A DNA stretch of 16,965 nucleotides from Syntrophaceae bacterium UBA2251. GTDB taxonomy: Bacteria; Desulfobacterota; Syntrophia; Syntrophales; UBA2251. Below the pieces are notes generated by a model. The model made no database searches. It was not told the origin of the DNA and saw only the letters and a program-made list of their open reading frames with translations. This document shows, piece after piece, positions 6,869 to 14,663 of the stretch; positions within the stretch are counted from its first letter, which is position 1; every line of letters starts with the position of its first letter. The DNA lies in contig DDXV01000067.1 of assembly GCA_002347815.1 (NCBI GenBank), positions 1-16,965 of the forward strand. The letters run 5' to 3'. Both the position numbers and the translations under genes were made by a program.

Positions 6869-8098
6869 ATGCCCGTTTTTGAATACATCGCCCTGAAACC
6901 CGACGGCAGACGGCTCAAGGGAATCGTCGATGCCGGTAGCGCGGCGGCGGCCCGGCAGAAGCTGCGCGAGACGGAGATCTATCCCGTCGAGATCCGCGAG
7001 GCCGGCGGCGCGAAAAAGGAGGACGCCGCGGACGGACCCTCCCTGCGCCTGTCCCTCCAGAAGGTGGGCCTTCGGGACGTCGCCGTCATGACGCGGCAGC
7101 TCGCGACCCTGCTGGGCGCCGGGCTGCCCCTCGTCCCGTCGCTTGCCACGCTCGTCACCCAGACCGTCCACCCGCAGTTGAAGAAGACCCTCGCCCAGAT
7201 CCGCGAGGAGGTCAACGAGGGCAACAGCCTCACCGACAGCATGGGGCGCTTCCCGCAGACCTTCCCCCCGTTCTACATCAACATGGTCCGCGCCGGCGAG
7301 GCCTCCGGGGCGCTGAACGTCGTCCTGGAGCGGCTCGCGGATTTCTCCGAGGCCCAGCAGGCCCTGCGCACGAAGATCCGCTCGGCGCTGGCCTATCCCA
7401 TTCTGATGTTCTTCATCGGCAGCGGCGTCCTCCTGTTTCTCGTCGCCTTCATCGTGCCGAACATCACGAAGATCTTCAGCGAAATGCACCAGAACCTCCC
7501 CGCCGTCACGGTGTTCCTGATCGCGTTGAGCGGGTTTCTCAAATCCTTCTGGTGGCTTTTGGCAGGCGCGCTCGTGGCGGGCGTCATCGGCGGGCGATAC
7601 GCCGTGACGAAAACGGACGGAGGCCGCGCGCTCTGGGACGCCCTGAAGCTGAGAGCCCCCCTGTTCGGCACGATCGTCCAGAAGATGGCCGTGGCCCGCT
7701 TCACGCGCACGCTTGGCACGCTCCTGCACAGCGGCGTCCCCATGCTGACGGCGCTGCAGATCGCCGGGAACGTGGTCGAGAACCGCATCATCGCCAACGA
7801 CATTCGCCAGGCCGCCCGGGAGGTCGAGGAGGGCCAGCCGCTTTCGGTTCCCCTGTCCCGGAACGGCCTCTTCCCCCCGATGGCGATCGAGATGATCTCG
7901 GTCGGAGAGCAGAGCGGCAATCTGGAGATCATGCTCTACCGGATCGCCGACGCCTACGAAAAAGAGGTGGAGGCCGCCGTCATGGTCTTGACTTCTCTCC
8001 TGGAGCCCATTATGATCCTGTTCATGGGTCTGGTGGTCGGTTTCATCGTGGTGTCCATCCTTTTGCCCATCTTCGAGATGAACCAACTCGTGCGGTGA
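6869..8098 (+). CDS. gspF: Type II secretion inner-membrane platform protein GspF
   Basis: This 409-residue polytopic protein is the inner-membrane platform that links the GspE ATPase to pseudopilus assembly. The N-terminus (MPVFEYIALKPDGRRLKGIV) is the typical GspF start. Two T2SSF repeats follow: DVAVMTRQLATLLGAGLPLV (about 70-90) and MAVARFTRTLGTLLHSGVPM further on, each with conserved Gly and Pro. Hydrophobic segments are LMFFIGSGVLLFLVAFIVPN, a second in the 210-240 region, and EPIMILFMGLVVGFIVVSIL near the end. Length is normal. It leads gspG by 36 nt. Unusually there is no gspE directly upstream; the region before it is a terminator and a non-coding gap. PilC of type IV pili is the close alternative, but the pseudopilin that follows favours type II secretion. 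Confidence 0.93.
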   Translation: MPVFEYIALKPDGRRLKGIVDAGSAAAARQKLRETEIYPVEIREAGGAKKEDAADGPSLRLSLQKVGLRDVAVMTRQLATLLGAGLPLVPSLATLVTQTVHPQLKKTLAQIREEVNEGNSLTDSMGRFPQTFPPFYINMVRAGEASGALNVVLERLADFSEAQQALRTKIRSALAYPILMFFIGSGVLLFLVAFIVPNITKIFSEMHQNLPAVTVFLIALSGFLKSFWWLLAGALVAGVIGGRYAVTKTDGGRALWDALKLRAPLFGTIVQKMAVARFTRTLGTLLHSGVPMLTALQIAGNVVENRIIANDIRQAAREVEEGQPLSVPLSRNGLFPPMAIEMISVGEQSGNLEIMLYRIADAYEKEVEAAVMVLTSLLEPIMILFMGLVVGFIVVSILLPIFEMNQLVR

Positions 8099-8134
8099 AG
8101 CGCCCCTGCGAAGGCCCCGGAAGAAGGAGGCTCG

Positions 8135-8578
8135 ATGAAAAGAAGAAAAATCGACGATCGCGGCTTTACCCTGATCGAACTGATGGTGGTCATCGTCATT
8201 CTCGGAATCCTGGCGGGGCTCATCATTCCCCGGATCATGGGGCGGCCCGACGAGGCCCGGCAGGCCAAGGCCCGCATGCAGATCGAAAGCATCGAGACGG
8301 CGCTCAAGCTCTACAGGCTCGACAACAGCACGTACCCGACGACCGAACAGGGGCTGAAGGCCCTGGTGGAGGCGCCGGCCGCCGGACAGCTGGCAAAGAA
8401 CTGGCGGCAGGGTGGATACCTCGAACGGGGCAAGGTTCCCAAAGACCCCTGGGGCAACGACTTCGTCTACCTCTCCCCCGGCGTGCACGGCGACTTCGAT
8501 CTCAGCTCCAGCGGCGCCGACGGAGAGGCCGGCGGCGAAGGCAAGGACAAGGACATCACGAGCTGGGAAATCGAATAG
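8135..8578 (+). CDS. gspG: Type II secretion major pseudopilin GspG
   Basis: 147-residue major pseudopilin that polymerises into the periplasmic pseudopilus. A short basic leader ends in Gly10; cleavage before FTLIE (Phe11, Glu at +5) by the prepilin peptidase GspO/PilD is expected. The hydrophobic helix LMVVIVILGILAGLIIPRIM follows. The globular part has the GspG markers YPTTEQGLKAL, DPWGNDFVY and SSSGADGEAGG, ending in DITSW. The last stretch is the calcium-binding loop that defines major pseudopilins. GGAGG lies six bases before the ATG. This is the surest marker that the block is type II secretion rather than type IV pilus. Confidence 0.96.
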   Translation: MKRRKIDDRGFTLIELMVVIVILGILAGLIIPRIMGRPDEARQAKARMQIESIETALKLYRLDNSTYPTTEQGLKALVEAPAAGQLAKNWRQGGYLERGKVPKDPWGNDFVYLSPGVHGDFDLSSSGADGEAGGEGKDKDITSWEIE

Positions 8579-8592
8579 GCAAAGGCCCCCTG

Positions 8593-9114
8593 ATGAGGCC
8601 GGGGCAAGCCGGTTACACCCTCGTCGAACTGATCGTCGTCGTGGTCCTGATCGGCATGATGTTCATGCTGGCCGTGCCGGCGGTCCGCGACACCCTCCTG
8701 AACGACAGCCTCAAACAGGCCACGCGGCGCCTGACGGGCGCAACGGCGGAACTCCGCGCGGATGCCATGCGGGAGCATGCCGACACCTTTTTGCGCATCA
8801 GCCTGGACGAAAACCGCTTCTGGATCGAAACCGCGGACATGACGGCGGAGAAGCGGGCGGAGGTGCGGCAGAAGGAGTCCCACACGCTTCCCGAAGACGT
8901 CCGGATCGCCGACATTCAGCGGATCGGAGAGAAAAAGCAAACCGACGGGGAGGCCGAGATCCGTTTCTCGAAGCAGGGCTATGCGCAGCCGGCCGCGATC
9001 CACCTGGTGAAGGACGACCGTTACGTCACGTTGATGATCGAACCCTTCCTGAGCAAGATCCGGACCTACGACCGGTACGTGGATCTCGATGAAAAAACCT
9101 CACCCCGAAGCTGA
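8593..9114 (+). CDS. gspH: GspH-like minor pseudopilin
   Basis: 173 residues. The start at 8593 gives a seven-residue leader ending in Gly7, then YTLVE with Glu at +5 and a hydrophobic helix (LIVVVVLIGMMFMLAVPAV), so it is a prepilin-peptidase substrate. The body contains TRRLTGATAELRADAM, a GspH-like helix, then strands and a hydrophobic C-terminus. The open frame extends far upstream of 8593, but that part only shadows gspF and gspG. The gene begins 14 nt after gspG and its ribosome-binding site is weak (AAAGG), so translation may be coupled to gspG. Position after gspG and length support GspH; GspI or another minor pseudopilin is possible. Confidence 0.8.
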   Translation: MRPGQAGYTLVELIVVVVLIGMMFMLAVPAVRDTLLNDSLKQATRRLTGATAELRADAMREHADTFLRISLDENRFWIETADMTAEKRAEVRQKESHTLPEDVRIADIQRIGEKKQTDGEAEIRFSKQGYAQPAAIHLVKDDRYVTLMIEPFLSKIRTYDRYVDLDEKTSPRS

Positions 9115-9126
9115 TCAAAGGTCATC

Positions 9127-9966
9127 ATGGAACGAAAACAACTGAAATCCATCGCCCTCTACGTGCTCTACGGGCTGGTCGCCGCGATCGCCTTCCTGTA
9201 CCTGCTCTTCCCGGGCGAGACGGTGCGGGATTATCTCGCCGCACGCATCGTGGAGAACCGACCCGGGGCGCTGGTCTCCATCGACGCCGTGGGCCCCGTC
9301 TTCCCCCCCGGGGTGAAGATAGACAACCTCACGATCGGCTTCAGGAAGAACGTGGATGCCACGCTCCACGCCGACGCCGTCACGGCCAGGCTGGCGCTCG
9401 GCAAACTTTTCAGCGGGAGAACCGCCATCCACACGCGTGCGGCCGCTTACGGCGGCGCTCTGACCGCCGAGACCGTCTTCAACCGGCTGTTTTACTTCCG
9501 GGGGGCCTCCCGCACGGATCTCAAGATCGAGAACGTCAGGATCGAAAAGTGCACCTACCTCCAGGATGCGCTCAGCCGGGAAATCACCGGCCGGCTCTCC
9601 GCCACGGGCGCCTTCCAGGGGAAGCCCTCCCAATGGACCAACGGAACCGGGAAAGTGCGCTTCACTCTGCGCAACGGCATTTACGGCCTGATGGAGCCCC
9701 TGGCCGGGATCAGTTCCTTCAACTTCAGCCGCATCGAGGGCGAGGCGACCCTGGGCGGCGGGACGCTCACCGTCGATCGCCTGGAGTTGACGGCCGACAA
9801 CGCCCGCTGCAGCCTGAAAGGCCAGATCGTCCTCGATCAAAATGACTTCAAAAACAGCCAGCTCTCGCTCAACGGACACGTCGAGGCGCGCGGCAGCCTC
9901 GGCAACCGGAAGATCCCCTATGCCCTGAGCGGTCCGCTCGGCAACCCCCAACTCACCCTGCAGTAA
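9127..9966 (+). CDS. gspN: Type II secretion protein GspN, deltaproteobacterial type
   Basis: 279 residues. One N-terminal membrane helix (ALYVLYGLVAAIAFLYLLF, about 11-29) anchors a periplasmic beta-rich domain. The motif VGPVFPPGVKIDNLTI and the repeating short strands to the end resemble the GspN family of Deltaproteobacteria and Leptospira, with AsmA-like character (KLFSGRTAI; SFNFSRIEGEATLGGGTLTV). GspN is an accessory protein of the secretion envelope complex; its mechanism is poorly known. AAAGGT precedes the ATG and the gene starts 12 nt after gspH. In most clusters gspI, J, K, L and M lie between H and N; here they are missing and no remnant fits in the gap. No terminator is evident after the stop. 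Confidence 0.78.
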   Translation: MERKQLKSIALYVLYGLVAAIAFLYLLFPGETVRDYLAARIVENRPGALVSIDAVGPVFPPGVKIDNLTIGFRKNVDATLHADAVTARLALGKLFSGRTAIHTRAAAYGGALTAETVFNRLFYFRGASRTDLKIENVRIEKCTYLQDALSREITGRLSATGAFQGKPSQWTNGTGKVRFTLRNGIYGLMEPLAGISSFNFSRIEGEATLGGGTLTVDRLELTADNARCSLKGQIVLDQNDFKNSQLSLNGHVEARGSLGNRKIPYALSGPLGNPQLTLQ

Positions 9967-10092
9967 GGACGGCGTTCCGGACGCATCCCGTGCGGGACAT
10001 CCTCATTTACGCCCTGCTCGATGTCGAACGGTTCCCCCTCGGCCCGATCGCGCCATGCCGGCACAGAGCGGTCCTTTCTGGGTCCCCGCCCT

Positions 10093-10317
10093 CTAACGCA
10101 ATCCCGCCGTTTTCTGAAGAATGTAGATAACCTCCTTCAGGGTGATTTTGCCCCGGTTGTCGATCATACCCAATGGATTGATCTCCGTGTCGGCGGGCGT
10201 CGGCATCCCCGCCATCACGCGCATGGCGAGGATGGCGTCCCTCAGATCGATGAGCGCGTCGTTGTTGAGGTCGCCGGTCCCGGCGCTCGTCTGACGCCAG
10301 ACGGCGGTCTCCGACGA
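10093..10317 (-). pseudogene. Orphan 3' fragment encoding an EF-hand/dockerin-like tail
   Basis: From the TAG at 10093-10095, 74 codons are open up to a TGA at 10318-10320, with no plausible start. The translation contains a 12-residue Ca-loop pattern DLNNDALIDLRD followed by helix AILAMRVMAGM, then a degenerate second loop and the closing helix KEVIYILQKTAGLR. The same tail ends the small RHS protein at 10373-10735 and the subtilase at 16797. The body of the protein is missing; upstream is a run of seven C on this strand (seven G on plus) with no continuous coding frame. It is best read as the leftover end of a duplicated or deleted secreted-protein gene. It converges on gspN 126 nt away. 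Confidence 0.65.
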
Positions 10318-10372
10318 TCAGCCCGCTGGGGGGGCTGCGCCTGGCGCTTCAGCATCGATCAATAGGGTGTCC

Positions 10373-10735
10373 CTATTGTCTCGTTCCCGTGATCGTCTGA
10401 AGGATGTAGATTACATCGTTGATGCCGGTTTTCATGTCCCCGCTGGGGTCCGTGCAGCCGTCGGCGGGGAGGACCGGTGTCAGGCCCACCAGGATCTGCA
10501 TCCCGCGGATCGCGTCCGCAAGCCCCGCCCTGTCGTAGGCGGCGGCCGTGATGCTTCCCGCGGGGTCGTAAGCGTAACGAAGGGTTTCGCACTGATCGTA
10601 GGTCACGGTGGTCAGCCTGTTCAGTGCATCGTACGCGTAGGTGGCGGCATTCGCGTCGCATGGAGATTTCGCCCAACCCGCCAGGGCTATTGCCGCCATC
10701 AGGACTGCCCACAAAAGAAACCGTCTTGTCATCAT
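10373..10735 (-). CDS. Small secreted RHS (YD)-repeat protein with EF-hand-like tail
   Basis: 120 residues. A signal peptide (MMTRRFLLWAVLMAAIALAG, cleavage about 22-31) is followed by about one and a half YD repeats (YAYDALNRLTTVTYD, LRYAYDPAGSITAAAYD) and then directly by a helix-loop-helix tail: GLADAIRGMQILVGL, the 12-residue loop DPSGDMKTGIND, and VIYILQTITGTR. The first Ca-loop of the tail is cut short, because the YD repeat runs straight into LADAI. This suggests that an internal deletion shrank a longer RHS protein. AAGGGGTGAG lies before the ATG at 10735; a second ATG is the next codon. It follows the large RHS gene by 90 nt on the same strand, a position where RHS systems may carry an immunity gene, but nothing in it looks like one. 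Confidence 0.7.
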   Translation of the reverse strand: MMTRRFLLWAVLMAAIALAGWAKSPCDANAATYAYDALNRLTTVTYDQCETLRYAYDPAGSITAAAYDRAGLADAIRGMQILVGLTPVLPADGCTDPSGDMKTGINDVIYILQTITGTRQ

Positions 10736-10825
10736 GGGCTCACCCCTTCCCCTTGTCGTTCTGTGAACTGACCCTGCCCCGGTCTTTTCCCCGCCGAAAG
10801 CGGCTGATGCTTTAGTGACGGCAGG

Positions 10826-13275
10826 CTACATCCCGATGAATGACTCCAGCATGTTCTTCAGCCCCTCGACGGATTCCTTGGCGACTCCCCAGTATCCCGA
10901 ATCCGTCGTCCCCTCCACGGACATGTTGAACCCCTGCTGGATATTCGTCACCAGACGCTCATACTGGTCCTTGTCGATGCTCTTCTCCTTGAAATAGGAA
11001 CGGTTGACCTCGTTGAGCAATTTGTACAGAGAGGAGAGGTTCGCATCGTTGAGGGATTTTTCTTCATTGACCACATCGTGGACGCGCTCACGGGTGCTGA
11101 ACCCCTCGTTGACGATGTTGTAGACGGCCATCACTTTTTTGCCTACGACCTTTTCTGCCGCCTGGCCCGCCCCGTACTCGACGATGGCCTCGGGTCCCCT
11201 CTCGTAGGTGTCGAGCGCCAGCCCGAATCCCTGGGAGACGTCCCCGGCCATATCGAACATATTTTGCGCCGTTTTCAGAGCCTCGGCATGGTTGAGCGCC
11301 GTTTTCATCCATTCGGGGGATTGTTTTCCGAACGTCTTGTTGAGCGAATTCATCCTTTCGGCGATTTCCGCGACGTCGGCGCTGCGGTCCGCGGCATCCT
11401 CCAGCATCTTGCCGACGATCATCATCCCCTTGTCATGCACTTCCTTGGCGACTGATACGGAATCGGGGATCGGCGCCTGCCCGGCCTTGTCCTCGTTGGC
11501 CTCGCCGGTCGGGTCGATGTAGCGCAGGGGGTTCCCCGCGGCATACAGGTAGGGGATCAGGCCGGACGGATTATTGAAGTCCATAATCGGATCGGGTGAA
11601 ATGAACCGCTTCGTCCGGCTGTCGTAAAGCCTGCGGTGCATCCGGTAAAGTCCCGTGTCGCCCTCCCGGATGACCCCGTACCGGCCGATGAAGGTGAAGG
11701 GGTTGGGGGTCTGTCCCGTGGATCCCGCCATCTCCCCGTAGGGGGTGTAGGCGTACCGGTCCGTGATGCTCCCGCTTTGATCCGTTAAAAACAGGGCACT
11801 TCCCATTTCGTCATAGTGGTAGTAGTGCGCCTGTCCGTCCGCATTGTCGATGAAGTAGAGAAGATCGCCGGCGGGGGTGTGGATGTAGTAGCGGGAGTCG
11901 GCCCCGCCGCTTCGGGTGACCGAGATTGCGGGCAGGACAAATGCGTAGTTCCATACGAACGATTCGGAGCCGGACGCCCCGTTCCGGGAGACTACACGGT
12001 GAAGATCGTCGTACACGAATGTGGTCGTCTGCCCTTCCGCGCTGAGCCCGGTCAGCCTCGAAGCCAGATCCCAGGAAAAGGTCCGATCCATGTCGGATGT
12101 CAGGCGCCCCAGGGGATCGTAGTTGAATCCCACGACCTGCCCGGCCGCATTGATCTGCCAGGCCTGACTGCCCTGAAGGGCACCGGCTGTCAGGGGGACG
12201 TTTCTCTGTGCCGACGCGATGTTTCCCGCGTCGTCCCGGTCGAGGGAAATGGTCGAGAGGGGTCCGTCCTTCGCGTCGGCAATCGCAGTGATCCGGCTGT
12301 TCGCGTCATAGGTGTAGGTCGTGACGATCCCATTGGGCCGTACGAGGCTCAGAAGCCTCGATGCGGCGTCGTAGGTCATCGTGGTGGTATTCCCAAGCCA
12401 GTCCGTGACCTGGACCAGGTTGCCGTTCGCATCGTATCCGTAGGCGACGCTCTTACCCGGGGCGAGGGCCACGGCGGTGATCCTGCCGCCCGGGTCCCGG
12501 GTCACCGCCAGGCCGTTGGCGTTCGTGATGTTGCTGTTCGCGTCCCTCTCCATCGCCACGTTCCCGGCGGAGACGAGCCGATTCTTTGCATTGTAGGTGA
12601 AGTTGAGCTGGGTGCCGTCCGGATAATTTTTGCTCAGGAGATTGCCTTTGGCGTCGTACGCAAGCGAGACCGGCCCCGCGTCGCCCGGCAGGACCACCTG
12701 GGCCAGTCGGTTCCGGTTGTCGTAGGTTCGCGACCACCGGTTTTCGAGCGGATCCGTGTGGCTGGTCAGCTGGCCCTGGGCGTTGAACTCCATATCCCAT
12801 ACGGAACCGTTCGGGCCGGTGATCTTCGTCGCCTGGCCAAGTGCGTTCCGCTCGACCAGCACCTGGCTGCCGTCGGCCGATGTGATCCCCGACAGGTATC
12901 CCCGTCCGTCGTAGGCGTAGGATGTCGTGCGCCCCAGCGGATCGCTCACCGAGGCAACCTGCCCCATGGGGCTGTAGGTGTAGGAGGTGCGGTTTCCGGA
13001 CGGGTCCGTGAGCGATGTGACCCGCCCCATCGCGTCATAGGCCAGCGAGACGGTGTTTCCCAAGGGGTCGCTGAACCCCGTCAGCCGTCTCTTGGCGTCG
13101 TATGTGCGGCCCCAGGCATGTCCCCCCGCGTCCGTCATCGTGACGAGGTCTCCGACCGCGTCGAATTGGAACTGCGTGACCGCCCCGTTGGCGTTCGTCT
13201 GGGTTTGGATGCGGCCCCAGGGACCAGCAACGCCCCCAACAGGAGAAACAGAAGCAGGCAGCGTGACCCTTTCAT
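10826..13275 (-). CDS. Secreted RHS-repeat protein with unrecognised C-terminal tip (one frameshift near the 5' end)
   Basis: 770 residues are open from ATG 13138; with the likely true start at 13275 and one missing base restored, 816. The 13275 start has GGGAGGA before it and encodes a clean signal peptide, MKGSRCLLLFLLLGALLVPG. The frame then has to gain one base in a G-run (13233-13237 or 13215-13218) to enter GRIQTQTNANGAVTQF. More than a dozen YD repeats follow (LAYDAMGRVTSLTDPSGN and variants). The RHS core closes with YRMHRRLYDSRTKRFISPDP and YIDPTGE near 11500. A unique tip of about 225 residues follows; it is mostly helical and charged (AEKVVGKKVMAVYNIVNEGF) with no motif I recognise. 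RHS shells often carry toxic tips, but that is only the family precedent. No N-terminal VgrG/PAAR-type domain is present, so export would be by the Sec pathway. Confidence 0.85.
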
Positions 13276-13406
13276 GGCTTCCTCCCGGGACTTGCCCTCG
13301 TTTGAAGGTCCTGCTGTTTCAACCCATGGTTCGCGAAGGGTCAGGGAGAGCTGGAAGCGAGAAGGCGATGTGGGGACGGGAACGTCTGTGTCAGTGTGGT
13401 GAGTTG

Positions 13407-13434
13407 ATTATATGGCCAATTCCGGAAATTGCAA
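13407..13434 (-). promoter_or_regulatory. Promoter of the RHS gene
   Basis: On the minus strand, TTGCAA (13429-13434) and a perfect TATAAT (13407-13412) are 16 nt apart. The start would be near 13400, about 125 nt before the ATG at 13275. The spacer contains an imperfect palindrome centred on TTCCGGAA (13418-13430 region), which could be an operator. This independent promoter supports 13275 rather than 13138 as the start. Confidence 0.65.
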
Positions 13435-13459
13435 CGAAAAAGTAAAGGGCTTTTTTTGA

Positions 13460-13488
13460 TTGACAACCGCCGTGGGCCTCCCTATGCT
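13460..13488 (+). promoter_or_regulatory. Strong sigma70 promoter of ppiC
   Basis: A perfect TTGACA (13460-13465), a 17-nt spacer and TATGCT (13483-13488; 4 of 6) precede ppiC. A T-run just upstream (13451-13457) may add an UP-like element. The start would be near 13495. It is divergent from the RHS promoter, with the two -35 boxes only 25 nt apart, so the two could share a regulator. Confidence 0.75.
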
Positions 13489-13665
13489 TTCTGTCCGGAG
13501 AAGACCGTTACGCCTGTATCGTGGATCCTTAGGATTCGGCAGGCTCATCGGGGTAGCGATGCCGGGTTGCAACGTTTGGTGAAGTCGTCCTATCTGATGC
13601 CTCCTCAAGAGATGGCATTCACCGCCCCGAGCTTGTCGAAGAGTGACTGTGAAGGAGAGACGCCC
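13489..13665 (+). promoter_or_regulatory. Long, probably structured leader of ppiC
   Basis: About 170 nt of transcribed, non-coding sequence. Visible pairings include GCCTG/CAGGC around GGATCC-TTA-GGATTC (about 13511-13543), CATCG/CGATG with a GGGTAG loop (about 13546-13561), and GATGCC/GGCATT (about 13597-13620). GAAGGAGA, the ribosome-binding site, lies at the end. I do not recognise a riboswitch or 6S-like consensus. The region 13276-13406 on the other side is the RHS leader and shows no gene. Confidence 0.35.
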
Positions 13666-14556
13666 ATGCCCCATTCAAAGACGCTGTTCCGAGCCTGTTT
13701 GATCGCGTTCATGTCCCTGGCGCTCGCCGTCCCGGCGTTCGGCGCAGGGGAAAAAGCGAAGCCGGGCGTCCTCGTGAAGATGGGCAAGACGGCGATCACC
13801 CAGGCCGATTTCGATACGCGGATCGACGCCCTGCCCCCCGAATACCGGAACCGCTTCAAGAGCGACGCGCAGAAGAAGGAATTCCTGGAGATGCTCGTTC
13901 AGGCCAACCTTCTCGCCCTGGAGGCCCGCGCGATGAAGATGCACAAAGACGCGGTGATGTCCGCCCGGCTGGACGACGCCGTCAACAGCATCCTCGCGCA
14001 GGAGTATCTGAAGCGGATCTTCGACCGGGTTCCGAAGGTGACGGACGCCGACATCGCCGCCTATTACGGGCAACACAAGGCCGAATTCACCAACCCGGAG
14101 ATGGTCAAGGCGCAGCATATCCTGGTCAAGACCGCGCCGGACGCCAAACCCGAGGACCTGGCCCGCGCCTTGGAGAAGGCGAAGAAAATCAAGGACGATC
14201 TGAACAGAGGCGCGGACTTCGGAAAACTCGCCGAGCAGCAGTCGGACGACCCGGGCTCCAAGGCCAAGGGCGGCGACCTGGGCTTCTTCACCCGAGACCG
14301 CATGGCGCCGGAATTCTCGCAGGCGGCCTTCGCCCTGAGCAAGGGGCAGATCAGCGAACCCGTGAAGAGCTATTTCGGGTACCACATCATCAAGGTCACG
14401 GACCGCCGGGACGCCCAGCAGATGGACCTCAACGACGCCTCGCCGCGGATTCGTTCCAAGATGGAAAACGAGCGCCGCAAAGCGGCGATGGACGCGGAAA
14501 TCGGCCGCCTGAAGAAGAAGTTCAACGTGACCTTTACCGACGCCGGGCAGAAATAG
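13666..14556 (+). CDS. Periplasmic PpiC/SurA-like peptidyl-prolyl cis-trans isomerase
   Basis: 296 residues. A signal peptide (FRACLIAFMSLALAVPAFGA, cleavage about 27) sends it to the periplasm. A helical SurA-N-like chaperone region follows (about 35-145; VKMGKTAITQADFDTRIDAL). The parvulin rotamase domain then runs about 146-245: VKAQHILVK, GADFGKLAEQQSDDPGSKAKGGDLGFF, FALSKGQISEPVKSYFGYHIIKV. The parvulin histidines (HILVK and GYHII) are present. A charged helical tail ends the protein. The ATG at 13666 has AAGGAGA eight bases upstream; the frame extends back to 13429 but that part precedes the signal peptide and overlaps the promoter. It would help exported or outer-membrane proteins fold, which fits its position between secreted-protein genes. 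SurA, PrsA-like and PpiD-like names are all possible; a close orthologue was not identified. Confidence 0.9.
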   Translation: MPHSKTLFRACLIAFMSLALAVPAFGAGEKAKPGVLVKMGKTAITQADFDTRIDALPPEYRNRFKSDAQKKEFLEMLVQANLLALEARAMKMHKDAVMSARLDDAVNSILAQEYLKRIFDRVPKVTDADIAAYYGQHKAEFTNPEMVKAQHILVKTAPDAKPEDLARALEKAKKIKDDLNRGADFGKLAEQQSDDPGSKAKGGDLGFFTRDRMAPEFSQAAFALSKGQISEPVKSYFGYHIIKVTDRRDAQQMDLNDASPRIRSKMENERRKAAMDAEIGRLKKKFNVTFTDAGQK

Positions 14557-14564
14557 CGGGGGGT

Positions 14565-14576
14565 GGAATGCATTCC
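14565..14576. repeat. Perfect 12-bp palindrome after ppiC
   Basis: GGAATGCATTCC lies nine bases after the ppiC stop. There is no loop and no T-run, so it is not an intrinsic terminator. It may be a protein-binding site for the gene that follows, or chance. Confidence 0.3.
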
Positions 14577-14663
14577 TGCCGGAGTTCGAAGCGCCCTTGC
14601 CGTGTTCCGAAAGGTCGCCCCCGATTCTAGACTGTCCTGTCCGCGGAGGCGGGAATTCATGAC

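Noticed and set aside
5117..8488. Open frame of over 1,100 codons on the minus strand
   Set aside because: It runs antisense to the propeller gene, gspF and most of gspG, which have clear domains. Its translation is rich in Arg, Gly, Asp and His with no domain, as expected for the complement of GC-rich genes.
8578..9126. Hidden gspI, J, K, L or M between gspH and gspN
   Set aside because: Only 12 nt separate gspH and gspN, and gspH has a single prepilin leader, so no further gene fits.
11816..13402. 528-codon plus-strand frame opposite the RHS gene
   Set aside because: The periodic Val/Gly/Arg pattern mirrors the RHS repeats on the other strand. No signal, domain or ribosome-binding site.
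13429..13665. Longer ppiC start at 13429
   Set aside because: It would place 79 residues before a clear signal peptide and translate through a strong promoter.
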